IMG/VR virus record: IMGVR_UViG_3300041407_000139
Span: 1-25,306 of that record
DNA length: 25,306 nucleotides
Reading direction: 5' to 3' (one strand)
Source of the DNA: a virus
The notes under the pieces were generated by a model, which was not told where the DNA came from, did no database searches, and saw only the letters and a list, made by a program, of their open reading frames with translations. Below are positions 7,481-15,642 of this stretch, piece after piece (position 1 is the stretch's first letter; the number at the start of each line of letters is the position of its first letter). The position numbers were made by a program, and so were the translations under genes.

Positions 7481-9928
7481 ATGGCGTCACATCGGTACTG
7501 GCGGATTTTCTGCCACCAATCGGCACCGCTCAACAGCTATGCCACCTTCGCGGAAATCGAGTTCCGCGAAAGCCTGGGCGGGTCCAACGTCGCCACGGCG
7601 GGCAACGGCACCATCAGCGCCGATAGCTTTTTCAGCCTGGGCCATGTTGCGGCCAACGCGATTGACGGTAATGCTTCAACGATGTGGGAGAGCGGGGCCA
7701 CCGCTCAACCTCACTGGTGGCAAATCTACTTTGACGTAGCGCGCGACGTTCAGGAAATCACCATCAAGGCCAACGCCAGTTGGCCGGATGAAACCCCGCG
7801 CGTGTTCGATGTTCAGTGGTCCGACGATGGCAAGAGCTGGATAACGCGGTTTGCCATTTCGGACGCAGCCACGGCTTGGACGGCGGGGCAGCAAAGGGTG
7901 TTCAACGCGGGGAGTTCCACCGCCACAACACCCTATTCCTACCCGGCATCGGCTGTAACCTACTGGCGCATCTATGCGACGAAGGGCCAGAACGGGGGCT
8001 ACCTCGCCCTGTCCACCGTCGCCATGAAGGAAAGCGCGGGCGGGGCCAATGTTTCGGTTGCCGCCAACGGCACGGCAACGGCGGATAGCCAGTATGACGG
8101 GACCTCCAGCCCTGACAAGGCGGCGGACGGCAATTCTTCAACGCATTGGGAAAGCGGCGGCAGCTTTCCGCACTGGTGGGCTTTCGCCTTCAGCAGCCCC
8201 CGCCTAATCACGGAAATCAGTCTTTCCAACGCCACCGCTTGGCCCAACGAAGCTCCCCGCACCACTCTTGTCCAGCACTCCGCCGATGGGGTGACCTGGC
8301 TGACTGCATGGATGATTGATGACCCCAATCTTCCATGGGCCAACCCCGAAACCCGCACCTACACCTATGCGGACGATACGGCGGCGATCACCGGCACCGG
8401 CGCCAGCACCCTGGATGACGCCACCAGCGCCGGCACCGGCACCGCGATGGGGCGGACTGAGGCGAAGCCAACCGGGACACTGACGGCCATCAAAAGCGGC
8501 CAGTATTCCTCCCTGGCCGTGCTCTATGCCTTCAATGAGCTGACCGGCACCGTTGCCAACCTGGCGACACCGGCGGATAGTCTGGTGATCACCGGCGGCA
8601 CCCGATCGGCTGACAGCGTTGGGCGCTATTTCGATCCGGGCGATGGGATCGGGGACAACGCCTTATCGTCTCTCACGGTTGGCGATCTGGGGATTTCGGC
8701 GGCGGGGCCTTGGAGCTTCTTTTGCCGGCTGGCGCCGCCCGGCTTCAGCGATGGCACCGATCGAACGATCATGTCCATCGGCAACGGCAATTCGGGCGGT
8801 GTCGAGTTCAATGTTTACGGGACCATTTACGAGTGGTTCAGCGGGGACTGGCGTTCCGGCATCGATCGGCCGGCAACCGAGATCCAGACCTTCGTTGTCA
8901 CCTACGATGGATCGGTTGTCCGGGTTTACGCCAATGGCACCGCCGGCGCCGCCACCACACTGACGTTCGGCTTCCCGACCGGCTCCAAGATTGCTATCGG
9001 GATCGATCAGCGCGCCGCCTTCAACTACTTCAATGACCGGATCTATGAGGCCGGGTTCGTCACCGCTTGCTGGACGCTGGCCGAAGTCAAAGCCTACGAC
9101 GCAAGCCCGCTGGCGATGGTGTCCAGCGCCGCGGCGATCACCGGCACCGGCGCCGGCACCCTGGATGACGCCACCAGCGGCGCGGCCGGCACCCACACGA
9201 TCACCGGCACGGCTTCCAGCTCCCTGGATGAGCTGGCCGGCGCCGCGACCGGCACTTTCACGCCGGCCGCCATCACCGGCACGGCATCCCCCACGCTGGA
9301 GGATCTGGCCGGCGCCGCGATCGGCACCCACACGATCACCGGCACGGCATCCCCCACCTTGGAGGATCTGGCCAGCGCCGGCGCCGGGGCGCAGACGGCC
9401 ACCGGCACCGCCTCCACCAGCCTGGATGATCTGACCAGTGCCGCGATCGGCGGCTTCACGCCGGCCGCGATCACCGGCACCGCGGCTTCCACGCTGGAGG
9501 ATCTGGCCAGCGCCGGAACCGACAATGAAGGCGTGTTCGGCACGGCATCCAGCACCCTGGATGAGCTGACCGGCGCCGGCTGGGAAACCACCGTTGCCGG
9601 CGGCGCTGAGCACTCGCTGGCGGCACTGACCAGCCAGGCCACCGGCGGCACCTTCCTGGCCGGCGCCGGCGGGGCCATCCTCTTCCTGGCCGATCTGACC
9701 AGCGAAGCCGCCGGCGGCCACACGATCGGCGCCGGCGCCGGCATCCTGGCCGCGCTGGACGGCGCCGCTTCCGGGTTCATCGAAGTCTCCGGCACGGCAT
9801 CCAGCATCCTGGGTGACGCCGGATCACACGGCTTCGGCACCGCCTATATGGCGCGGCGGGTGCGGAGCGTGACCATGACAGGCTCCCTCAAGGCGCCCAA
9901 AGTTCTGAACGGAACCATGAGGATCTGA
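7481..9928 (+). CDS. Virion adhesion/decoration protein with two discoidin-like domains, a LamG-like domain and a roughly 20-residue repeat array, 815 aa
   Basis: Residues about 5-150 and 161-290 are two related domains starting YWRIF/YWRIY, with ADNAIDG/AADG...TxWES and HWWxxxF signatures of discoidin (F5/8 type C, galactose-binding-like) folds. Residue about 302 starts a first bead-like repeat (ITGTGASTLDDATSAGTGT). Residues about 345-545 resemble a LamG/concanavalin-like lectin (LYAFNELTG ... WSFFCRLAPPG ... VVTYDGSVVRVYANGTAG). Residues about 551-795 are ten or so further repeats with consensus GTASSTLDDLASAATG. The C-terminus (RSVTMTGSLKAPKVLNGTMRI) resembles that of the gene at 10753. 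Carbohydrate binding at the cell surface is inferred from the folds. The stop overlaps the next start (TGATG). Confidence 0.85.
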   Translation: MASHRYWRIFCHQSAPLNSYATFAEIEFRESLGGSNVATAGNGTISADSFFSLGHVAANAIDGNASTMWESGATAQPHWWQIYFDVARDVQEITIKANASWPDETPRVFDVQWSDDGKSWITRFAISDAATAWTAGQQRVFNAGSSTATTPYSYPASAVTYWRIYATKGQNGGYLALSTVAMKESAGGANVSVAANGTATADSQYDGTSSPDKAADGNSSTHWESGGSFPHWWAFAFSSPRLITEISLSNATAWPNEAPRTTLVQHSADGVTWLTAWMIDDPNLPWANPETRTYTYADDTAAITGTGASTLDDATSAGTGTAMGRTEAKPTGTLTAIKSGQYSSLAVLYAFNELTGTVANLATPADSLVITGGTRSADSVGRYFDPGDGIGDNALSSLTVGDLGISAAGPWSFFCRLAPPGFSDGTDRTIMSIGNGNSGGVEFNVYGTIYEWFSGDWRSGIDRPATEIQTFVVTYDGSVVRVYANGTAGAATTLTFGFPTGSKIAIGIDQRAAFNYFNDRIYEAGFVTACWTLAEVKAYDASPLAMVSSAAAITGTGAGTLDDATSGAAGTHTITGTASSSLDELAGAATGTFTPAAITGTASPTLEDLAGAAIGTHTITGTASPTLEDLASAGAGAQTATGTASTSLDDLTSAAIGGFTPAAITGTAASTLEDLASAGTDNEGVFGTASSTLDELTGAGWETTVAGGAEHSLAALTSQATGGTFLAGAGGAILFLADLTSEAAGGHTIGAGAGILAALDGAASGFIEVSGTASSILGDAGSHGFGTAYMARRVRSVTMTGSLKAPKVLNGTMRI
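8381..9179 (+). repeat. 49-bp direct repeat (48/49 identical) flanking the LamG-like cassette
   Basis: Positions 8381-8429 and 9131-9179 (both beginning GCGGCGATCACCGGCACCGG) differ at one base only and lie exactly 750 bases apart, so the region between keeps frame (250 codons). The feature spans both copies and the LamG-like segment between them. This suggests that the lectin-like cassette sits within a duplicated bead repeat. Confidence 0.85.
9131..9815 (+). repeat. Array of about ten coding repeats of roughly 60 bases
   Basis: Degenerate tandem units of about 60-69 bases encode the bead GTAS-x-(T/S)LDDLASAxxGxxT. Several neighbours are nearly identical at the DNA level (for example the segments coding ITGTASPTLEDLAGAAIGTHT and ITGTASPTLEDLASAGAGAQT). 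Later units drift in sequence. The same bead family recurs in the gene at 10753. Confidence 0.8.
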
Positions 9929-10746
9929 TGGCTATCACAACAATGGATGCGCTGGTGGCGAGCCTGACCAGCGCCGATCAGGATTTCAGCCTGTGGTTCC
10001 CGTCAATCACCAATGTGGCGGGCGGCTTCGTCAACCTGGCGCGCGGCGCGGTGACCGGCTTCGGCCAGGCCGCCATTCCGACCGTGGCCGGCTCCGGCGG
10101 CCACATCCCGACAGACGGCAATCCCGGCTATCCGACCATCAGCGCGCCGGGCGGCGGCCAATCGCTCTACATTGGCCGCATCGAAGCGGCCGGGACGGTT
10201 ACCGGGACCATCACCGTTTATGATCGGGTGTATGCGGCATCCGGCTTTGTCGGCAACGTGATCACCGCGCAAGCCATCACCGGGATGCCAACCCTGCCGG
10301 CGGCCAGGGCGCCCAATGATGGCGAAGGGCTGGAAATCTGGCTGGAATCCTACACGGCCATTGGTGCGACGGCCAGCCAGGTGACGGTGCAGTACACCAA
10401 CTCTGCCGGCACCAGTGGCCGCAACACGGTTTCCGAAGCCATCACCGCCTCTTTCCCCGTCAACCGCCTTCAGCGGCTCCGCTATCAGGACGGCGACACC
10501 GGCGTCCAGAGCGTCCAGAGCGTGACGCTGAGCGTGTCCACCGGCACCGCCGGCAACTTCGGCATCGTGCTGCTGGAGCGCAAATGCACCTTGCCGCTCA
10601 CCTTCGCCAACGTCTCCAACGTGATGGATTTCGCGGCCACCGGACTGCCGACCGTTCAGGCTGACAGCGCGCTGATGTTCGTGAGTATGAGCACGGCCAC
10701 CACCACCGGGAACATCATCGGCACCATCAACATCGTGGCCGGCTAA
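9928..10746 (+). CDS. Phage structural protein of unknown function, 272 aa
   Basis: The sequence begins MAITTMDALVASLTSADQDFSLWFPSI, followed by Gly/Thr/Ala-rich beta-type sequence to the end. It shows no bead repeats, signal peptide or membrane segment, and Cys is almost absent. This looks like a virion surface or tail shell protein, and the beta-rich composition resembles phage decoration proteins, but I cannot name a family. Its start overlaps the stop of the 815-aa protein by one base (TGATG), and its stop lies in the loop of a hairpin that covers the next start. It stands between two repeat-bearing adhesion proteins and may be their common assembly partner, which is inference. Confidence 0.78.
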   Translation: MAITTMDALVASLTSADQDFSLWFPSITNVAGGFVNLARGAVTGFGQAAIPTVAGSGGHIPTDGNPGYPTISAPGGGQSLYIGRIEAAGTVTGTITVYDRVYAASGFVGNVITAQAITGMPTLPAARAPNDGEGLEIWLESYTAIGATASQVTVQYTNSAGTSGRNTVSEAITASFPVNRLQRLRYQDGDTGVQSVQSVTLSVSTGTAGNFGIVLLERKCTLPLTFANVSNVMDFAATGLPTVQADSALMFVSMSTATTTGNIIGTINIVAG

Positions 10747-10754
10747 CCGGCCAT
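10735..10754 (+). promoter_or_regulatory. Hairpin across a stop/start junction
   Basis: GGCCGG (10737-10742), loop CTAA and CCGGCC (10747-10752) form a perfect 6-bp stem, extendable by T-A and G-T pairs into the ATG at 10753. The stop TAA (10744-10746) sits in the loop. No Shine-Dalgarno precedes the ATG. Ribosomes that reach the upstream stop would open the stem, so coupled re-initiation is the simplest reading. Confidence 0.6.
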
Positions 10755-13038
10755 GGCGGCTTTCCGGGGCGCCTTCAGCCGCCACACGCGGGCGGGGCTA
10801 TCGAAAACCAGCGGGTGGAGCGCGCTGGCCGAATCCAGCTTCTTCACGCGCTCCCCGGCGGATCAGGCGCACACCACGCTGGATGACCTGACCAGCCAGG
10901 CCGCCGGCGGCCACACGGTTGGCGCCGGATCGGCCACCCTGGAAGCGCTGGCCAGCACCGGCGACGGCGCGCGGGGCGCCACCGGCACCAGCGCTGTGAC
11001 GCTGGCCACCATCACCAGCACGGCATCGGGCGCCACCGTCACCGGCACCAGCGCCGCCACGCTGGCCACCATCGTCTCCGCCGGCGCCGGCACATCGGCC
11101 GGCGGCTCCAGCGCCGTCACCCTGGCGGCGCTCACCAGCTCCGCCAGCGGGGCGCGCGGCGCCGCGGGACAGGCCGCGGGCGATCTGGCCACCCTGATCA
11201 GCGCCGCCGCCGGCATGATCCCGGCATCCGGATCAGCCGCCATCACCCTGGCGGATCTCGCCAGTGTCGGCACCGATGCGCCGGCGGTTCAGGTGATCAC
11301 CTTCGATGACGGTTCGATACCGGCGGAGTTCGCATGGTCCGCCTTCGGTCCTGGCATCGTCATTGACCGGGTGGACGTGGACGGCGGGACCACCAAGGCG
11401 CTGCGCTATCCGGACATTGACGATTCCGAAGAAAGTTATTTCGAGATTTTCGCGGACGCGCGACCGGGAAACAATGTTCTAACTGTCCGCTACGAAGTCA
11501 GCAGTGAGAGCGGTTACGACTACTGGCGCATCTACATCGATGATGTGCAGGTTTGGCAGGAAGCCGGCACCGGCGCGGGATGGTCGGAGTACAGCACCAC
11601 CCTGGCCGTTGGCGTGCGGCGGATCAAGTTCCGCTACAGCAAAGACAGCAGCGCCGACGATGGCGACGATACCGCCTATATCTCGAAAATAACCGTCTCC
11701 CCGATCGGGGAACGGCCGATCACCGTAGCCACCACCCTGGCGCCGCTCACCAGCTCCGCCAGCGGTGAAACGGAGATCTATCCCGGCTATCGCTTCTGGC
11801 GCATCACGATGGAGGCAACCGCCAGCCTTAGCGGCACGGCTGGCGGCATCGCGGAATGTGAGTTGCGGGGCAGTTTCGGCGGGGCGGATCTGACTGATAG
11901 CCTTCCCGGCACAGCATCTATGTATTTGGGGTCACTGAACCCGTACTATGCGCCAAGCGCGGCGTTCGACAATGACGGTACAACTTGGTGGGAAAGCTGG
12001 TCTTCCTACGGTTCGCTTCAGTGGGAATTTACCACCCTGCCGCAAGTGGTTGAGCAAGTCCACCTGACAACGCCCTATTACATGTCGGGAGGCTCCCCGA
12101 TCTACAGCAGCGTTCTACTGGATCTCAAAATAGAGCGGAGCTATGGCGGGGAGACTTGGGAAACCGTCACAACCAAGCGGGGCCTTGTTGAACCAAATTC
12201 CTGGGACACTCCAGGGAATATTGACCTCCCGCTTACCGGGCCGGTTGTTGCCAATGATGGCTTTATCGGTGTCAATGACTTTGGCCGAACTGACCGCGCC
12301 ATTGAGTTCTGCCCGCAAAACAAGGTGGCCATCACCGGCTATAGCATCCCGCATCCGGTTGTCATTGAACGGTTCATAGCCTACAGCAGAGCGCCGCTTC
12401 CTTCTCCGCCGATCGGGGATATCACTTACACCTTCAAGATCAGGGGGGTGATCTATGCCAGCAACGTTTCCAATGTTCCGGAAACCCTGATAGCGGTAAC
12501 CGCTGAGCGCACATCAGTGCCCAATGACTGGTTTGAACTGGAATTGTCGGAGCCGCTGGTGCTGGAGCCGGGATTTTACCATTTCGGCGTCCATGTCGGC
12601 GGCACATCGGGCGGCATCTATTCGTGCGATACTTACGGGCCGCAAGTAAGCATGAAAACGCTGCTTGATTTCCCGTTTGGTGATGGGCCGCCCGATCCTT
12701 TCCCAATCCTCACATCCGGGGCTGTTGAGCAGTCACAGCCGCATCCGGTTTATGTCATTTATCCGATTTCCACCGGCGTGGCCGCGCTGGCGGCGCTCAC
12801 CAGCCAGGCCGCCGGCTTCTTCGGCACGTTTCAGGAAGCCGTCACAGGCACGGCTCTGGCGCTGCTGGATGATCTGACCAGTGCCGCATCCGGGGCGCGG
12901 CAAATGCTCCGGTCCCCCCGCGTTCCGCTGAACGGTGCCATGGTGAACGTGAGCCTGGCCGGCTCCCGCCGCACCACCCTGACGCTGGCCGGCTCCCGCC
13001 GCACCGTTTCCCTTTCCGCCACCTGGGTGTCCCGATAG
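10753..13038 (+). CDS. Virion adhesion protein with bead repeats, MAM-like and discoidin-like domains, 761 aa
   Basis: Residues about 38-178 are seven bead repeats (for example GTSAVTLATITSTASGATVT), the same family as in the gene at 7481. Residues about 179-318 resemble a MAM/galactose-binding-type sandwich: ITFDDGSIPAEFAWS ... YEVSSESGYDYWRIYIDDVQ ... GVRRIKFRYSKDSS, followed by another bead. Residues about 346-480 are a third discoidin-like domain (YRFWRITME ... AAFDNDGTTWWESW). Residues about 490-670 are an unassigned beta-rich region. Two more beads then lead to a C-terminus in which NVSLAGSRRTTLTLAGSRRTV contains a duplicated LAGSRRT motif. Binding to host surface sugars is inferred from folds. 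It has no ribosome site and probably depends on coupling to the gene before it. Confidence 0.83.
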   Translation: MAAFRGAFSRHTRAGLSKTSGWSALAESSFFTRSPADQAHTTLDDLTSQAAGGHTVGAGSATLEALASTGDGARGATGTSAVTLATITSTASGATVTGTSAATLATIVSAGAGTSAGGSSAVTLAALTSSASGARGAAGQAAGDLATLISAAAGMIPASGSAAITLADLASVGTDAPAVQVITFDDGSIPAEFAWSAFGPGIVIDRVDVDGGTTKALRYPDIDDSEESYFEIFADARPGNNVLTVRYEVSSESGYDYWRIYIDDVQVWQEAGTGAGWSEYSTTLAVGVRRIKFRYSKDSSADDGDDTAYISKITVSPIGERPITVATTLAPLTSSASGETEIYPGYRFWRITMEATASLSGTAGGIAECELRGSFGGADLTDSLPGTASMYLGSLNPYYAPSAAFDNDGTTWWESWSSYGSLQWEFTTLPQVVEQVHLTTPYYMSGGSPIYSSVLLDLKIERSYGGETWETVTTKRGLVEPNSWDTPGNIDLPLTGPVVANDGFIGVNDFGRTDRAIEFCPQNKVAITGYSIPHPVVIERFIAYSRAPLPSPPIGDITYTFKIRGVIYASNVSNVPETLIAVTAERTSVPNDWFELELSEPLVLEPGFYHFGVHVGGTSGGIYSCDTYGPQVSMKTLLDFPFGDGPPDPFPILTSGAVEQSQPHPVYVIYPISTGVAALAALTSQAAGFFGTFQEAVTGTALALLDDLTSAASGARQMLRSPRVPLNGAMVNVSLAGSRRTTLTLAGSRRTVSLSATWVSR
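10860..11283 (+). repeat. Second array of bead repeats (about seven units)
   Basis: About seven degenerate units of roughly 57-63 bases encode residues 38-178 of the 761-aa protein, with the pattern GTSAxTLATxxSxASG. Single further beads occur near 11730-11770 and two near 12770-12895, on either side of the inserted domains. The array is related to that in 9131-9815 by pattern and wording of the bead, not by long identity. Confidence 0.75.
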
Positions 13039-13371
13039 ATGCGCAATCAGTCATTCCAGCTCATATCCGGAGACGATCTGGATCTTGTTATCACCGTGCG
13101 CGACAGCGACGGATGCGGCGTGACGGACCTCACCGGCGCCACCGCCATCTGGGTGCTGGCCGACCGGCCAGGCGGATCTCCGCGGCTGACCAAAACCGCC
13201 ACCATCACCAATGCCGCGCTGGGGCTGGTAACCGTGACGCTGGAGGCGGCGGACAGCGCTGATCTCCGGTGCGCGACCTACCACCATGAGCTTCAGGTGC
13301 GCGATAGCCAGGGCAAAACCAGCACGGTGATGACCGGCCATTGCCGCATCGTGGGGGATTCGGCACCGTGA
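13039..13371 (+). CDS. Small BppU-like (baseplate upper protein N-terminal type) protein, 110 aa
   Basis: The product matches the pattern of the small Ig-like domain found at the N-terminus of baseplate upper proteins and as stand-alone phage proteins: GDDLDLVITVRDSDGCGVTDLTGATAIWVLA, then a strand pair, GLVTVTLEAADSADL and a final YHHELQVRDSQGKTSTVMTG strand. This fold serves as a docking module for fibres or receptor-binding proteins. The ATG directly abuts the previous TAG, and the stop overlaps the GTG of the gp10-like gene (GTGA at 13368). The domain call is moderately strong. A role as an adaptor between the adhesion proteins and the tail machine is inferred from position. Confidence 0.7.
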   Translation: MRNQSFQLISGDDLDLVITVRDSDGCGVTDLTGATAIWVLADRPGGSPRLTKTATITNAALGLVTVTLEAADSADLRCATYHHELQVRDSQGKTSTVMTGHCRIVGDSAP

Positions 13372-14792
13372 AAATTCCATTTGCAACTAACTCATATCAG
13401 GCCAGATCCCTCCCCTTGTCGGCGCAGCGGTGCCGCAACCTGTTCGCGGAAGCCGCGCCGGCGGACGCCAAATCCACCGTGGATCTCTTGGGAACGCCGG
13501 GCCTGACAGCCTTCACCACCGTGGGCACAGGGCCGATCCGCCTTCTCTGGGAGATGGCCGGCGTGCTCTATGCGGTGAGCCGGGATCAGCTCTACACGGT
13601 GACCAGCACCGGCACGGCTACCCTGATCGGCACCCTGGCGGGGCAGGAACGAACCGATTACCGGCTGGACGCCGCCGACAACGGCACGCAACTGGCCATT
13701 GTCAACAGCGGCACCGGGGCGGCCAGCGTCTATAACCGGACCACCAACACGCTCTCCGCCATCGCAGATCCGGATTTCCCCGACGCCTCCAGCGTGGCCT
13801 ATATCGATGGCTATCTGGTTTTCACCAGACTGGATAGCGGCCAGTGGTTCACCAGCGAGCTGCTGGACGCCGCCAGCTACAACAGCCTGGATTTCGCATC
13901 AGCCGAAAGCCACCCGGATTTCTTGGTCAAAGTGCTGGTTGACCACAGGGAGGTTTGGCTGTTCGGCGCCCGCTCCGTTGAAGTCTGGACGAACACCGGC
14001 GCCGCCGATTTCCCCTTCCAGCGGCTTTCCGGCGGCATTCTGGAGCGCGGCTGTGGCGCCGCCGGATCGGTGGCGAAAATCGACAATTCAATTTTTTGGT
14101 TAGGAGATGACCGGGTTTTCTACCGCGCCGCCGGCTACCAGCCGCAGCGCATCAGCCATCACGCGATAGAGTACGCGCTGGAGCATTATGCCGTGGTTTC
14201 GGATGCCGAAGCCTTCGTGCATTCGATGGAGGGGCACCAGTTCTACACGGTGACCTTCCCCGGCGCCGGCGTGACATGGTGCTATGACGTGGCCAGCGGC
14301 CTGTGGCACGAGCGCGAAAGCCGCGATGACGAAGGCCGGAGCCTGGGGCGCTGGCGGGTGAGCGCTTATGCCCGGTGCTATGATCAGCACATTGTTGGGG
14401 ACTTCCAGAGCGGCGCGCTGTACCGCATGGATCTGGATGAGGGGATGGAGGCCGGGAACGTGATCGTGCGCGAGGCGGTGTCTCCGCCGATAGCGGCGAA
14501 CGGGCACCGCATCACCATGAGCCGGCTGGAGATCGATCTGGAAACCGGCATTGGCAGGACAAGCGGCCAGGGCAGCAACCCGAACTGTATGCTCCAGTGG
14601 TCCGACGATGGCGGCCGGAGCTGGAGCAACGAGCATTGGGCCAGCATGGGGCAGATCGGCCAGTACAAGCGGCGGGTTCGCTGGCACCGGATCGGCCAGT
14701 TCCGGGAGCGCTATTTTCGCTTGGTGATAGCGGACCCGGTAAAGGTGAGTATTCTGGGGGCCAACGCTGAAATGGAGCGCGGCCTGTCATGA
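13368..14792 (+). CDS. Packaged-DNA stabilization protein, P22 gp10-like tail accessory factor, 474 aa
   Basis: P22 gp10 forms the lower ring of the tail machine that closes the portal channel after packaging. The N-terminus MKIPFATNSYQARSLPLSAQ followed by RCRNLFAE and LLGTPGLTAF is characteristic of the family, and the body is beta-propeller-like with repeats such as LLWEMAGVLYAVSRDQLYTV, SVAYIDGYLVFTR and KIDNSIFWLGDDRVFYRA. The length is close to P22 gp10 (472 aa). GTG 13368 was chosen because it gives the family's N-terminus; an ATG at 13341 would add nine unlikely residues inside the previous gene. The stop overlaps the next ATG (14789). A T6 run near 14090 lies within the coding sequence with no hairpin and is not a terminator. 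Confidence 0.9.
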   Translation: MKIPFATNSYQARSLPLSAQRCRNLFAEAAPADAKSTVDLLGTPGLTAFTTVGTGPIRLLWEMAGVLYAVSRDQLYTVTSTGTATLIGTLAGQERTDYRLDAADNGTQLAIVNSGTGAASVYNRTTNTLSAIADPDFPDASSVAYIDGYLVFTRLDSGQWFTSELLDAASYNSLDFASAESHPDFLVKVLVDHREVWLFGARSVEVWTNTGAADFPFQRLSGGILERGCGAAGSVAKIDNSIFWLGDDRVFYRAAGYQPQRISHHAIEYALEHYAVVSDAEAFVHSMEGHQFYTVTFPGAGVTWCYDVASGLWHERESRDDEGRSLGRWRVSAYARCYDQHIVGDFQSGALYRMDLDEGMEAGNVIVREAVSPPIAANGHRITMSRLEIDLETGIGRTSGQGSNPNCMLQWSDDGGRSWSNEHWASMGQIGQYKRRVRWHRIGQFRERYFRLVIADPVKVSILGANAEMERGLS

Positions 14793-15292
14793 CAACCCTT
14801 CCCGAAGCTCCCCGCTCGCCTCTGCTGGACCCGCGAACCGGGACGATGAGCCGGGAGTGGGTTCGCTTCTTCGATGATTTGAGGCGCGCGATCATCTCAT
14901 CCCTGGATGAGAGCGTGGGCAACCGGCTGGATAATCTGGAGGCTGAAGCGCTGTTCCCCGGCGGGGACGGCGCCGCCGGCGGCGGCTCCAGCTACAATGA
15001 TTTCGCGGTGCGCGCCAGGATCGAGGCGATTGAGACGGAACTGATGTTCCCGCAAGCCATCGCGCGCAACGATGCCGCGGAGATGGAGGCGCGGCTGGCT
15101 CTGCTGAAGGAAACCGCGGACGCCGCCACGCTGGATCTGATGTTCACCCGCCAGCCTCCCCACGTGCGGGATCTGAGAAGCCGGCTGGAGGCGGTGGAGC
15201 TGGCGCTGGCCACGATCGAGGACGGCACCGCCAAGCTCCGCCTTGTGCTGCAACGCCTGGCCGCGCTGGAAACTCAAAACCTTTTCGACTAG
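14789..15292 (+). CDS. Coiled-coil phage tail protein with four repeated motifs, 167 aa
   Basis: The N-terminus contains PLLDPRTGTMSREWVRFFDDL, a short anchor-like motif common at the start of small podovirus tail proteins. The rest is mainly helical and contains four spaced copies of a motif with pattern (L/I)E-x-(E/x)-x-L-(M)F: LDNLEAEALFPG, IEAIETELMFPQ, ATLDLMFTR and LAALETQNLFD. Between them are heptad-like segments (AEMEARLALLKETADAATL, LRSRLEAVELALATIE). A trimeric fibre or needle-like adaptor would fit, in the place where P22 has its tail needle, but this is inference. The start overlaps the gp10-like stop by 4 bases. A Gly-rich hinge lies at residues about 57-67. Confidence 0.78.
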   Translation: MTTLPEAPRSPLLDPRTGTMSREWVRFFDDLRRAIISSLDESVGNRLDNLEAEALFPGGDGAAGGGSSYNDFAVRARIEAIETELMFPQAIARNDAAEMEARLALLKETADAATLDLMFTRQPPHVRDLRSRLEAVELALATIEDGTAKLRLVLQRLAALETQNLFD

Positions 15293-15304
15293 GAACACCG
15301 CCTC

Positions 15305-15640
15305 ATGACCATGACAGCAAAGCAGCTCGCCACATCCCAAGTGGCGGCCAGCATCGGGATTCTGTACGGCGCCGGCACGTCCACCAAGGCTGTGGTGAAG
15401 CGCGCCAGTTTCTGCAACACCACCGCCGGGAGCATCACCCTGCTGGTGCATCTGGTGCCGCCGGGCGCATCGGTGACCGATGGCAACATGCTGATCAACC
15501 GTGTCAGTATCGGCGCCGGCGAAACCTACATAGCGTCGGAGCTGGAAGGCCAGGTGGTGGAGGCCGCCGGTGCGATCCACGCCGAAGCATCGGTGGCGTC
15601 CAGCCTCACGGCGGTGATCAGCGGAGTGGAGATCACCTAG
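15305..15640 (+). CDS. Small phage structural protein of unknown function, 111 aa
   Basis: This is a compact beta-rich protein (SIGILYGAGTSTKAVVKRASFCNTTAG, then LLVHLVPPGASVTDGNMLIN and GAGETYIASELEGQVV). Small proteins of this appearance recur in phage structural operons and are usually unnamed; the pattern resembles a jelly-roll or Ig-like domain that displays loops. AGGA at 15291-15294 overlaps the previous stop and lies 10 bases before the ATG. A second in-frame ATG two codons later is possible. It has no membrane segment. The neighbours (coiled-coil tail protein before, GNAT-fold protein after) give no specific function. Confidence 0.75.
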   Translation: MTMTAKQLATSQVAASIGILYGAGTSTKAVVKRASFCNTTAGSITLLVHLVPPGASVTDGNMLINRVSIGAGETYIASELEGQVVEAAGAIHAEASVASSLTAVISGVEIT

Positions 15641-15642
15641 CC

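Noticed and set aside
8663-9721. Minus-strand open frame (352 codons) with Gly/Ala/Arg repeats
   Set aside because: Its repeats are the mirror of the coding bead repeats on the plus strand; there is no independent support.
14085-14110. T6 run with AT-rich flanks as a terminator
   Set aside because: It lies inside the gp10-like coding sequence and no stem precedes it.
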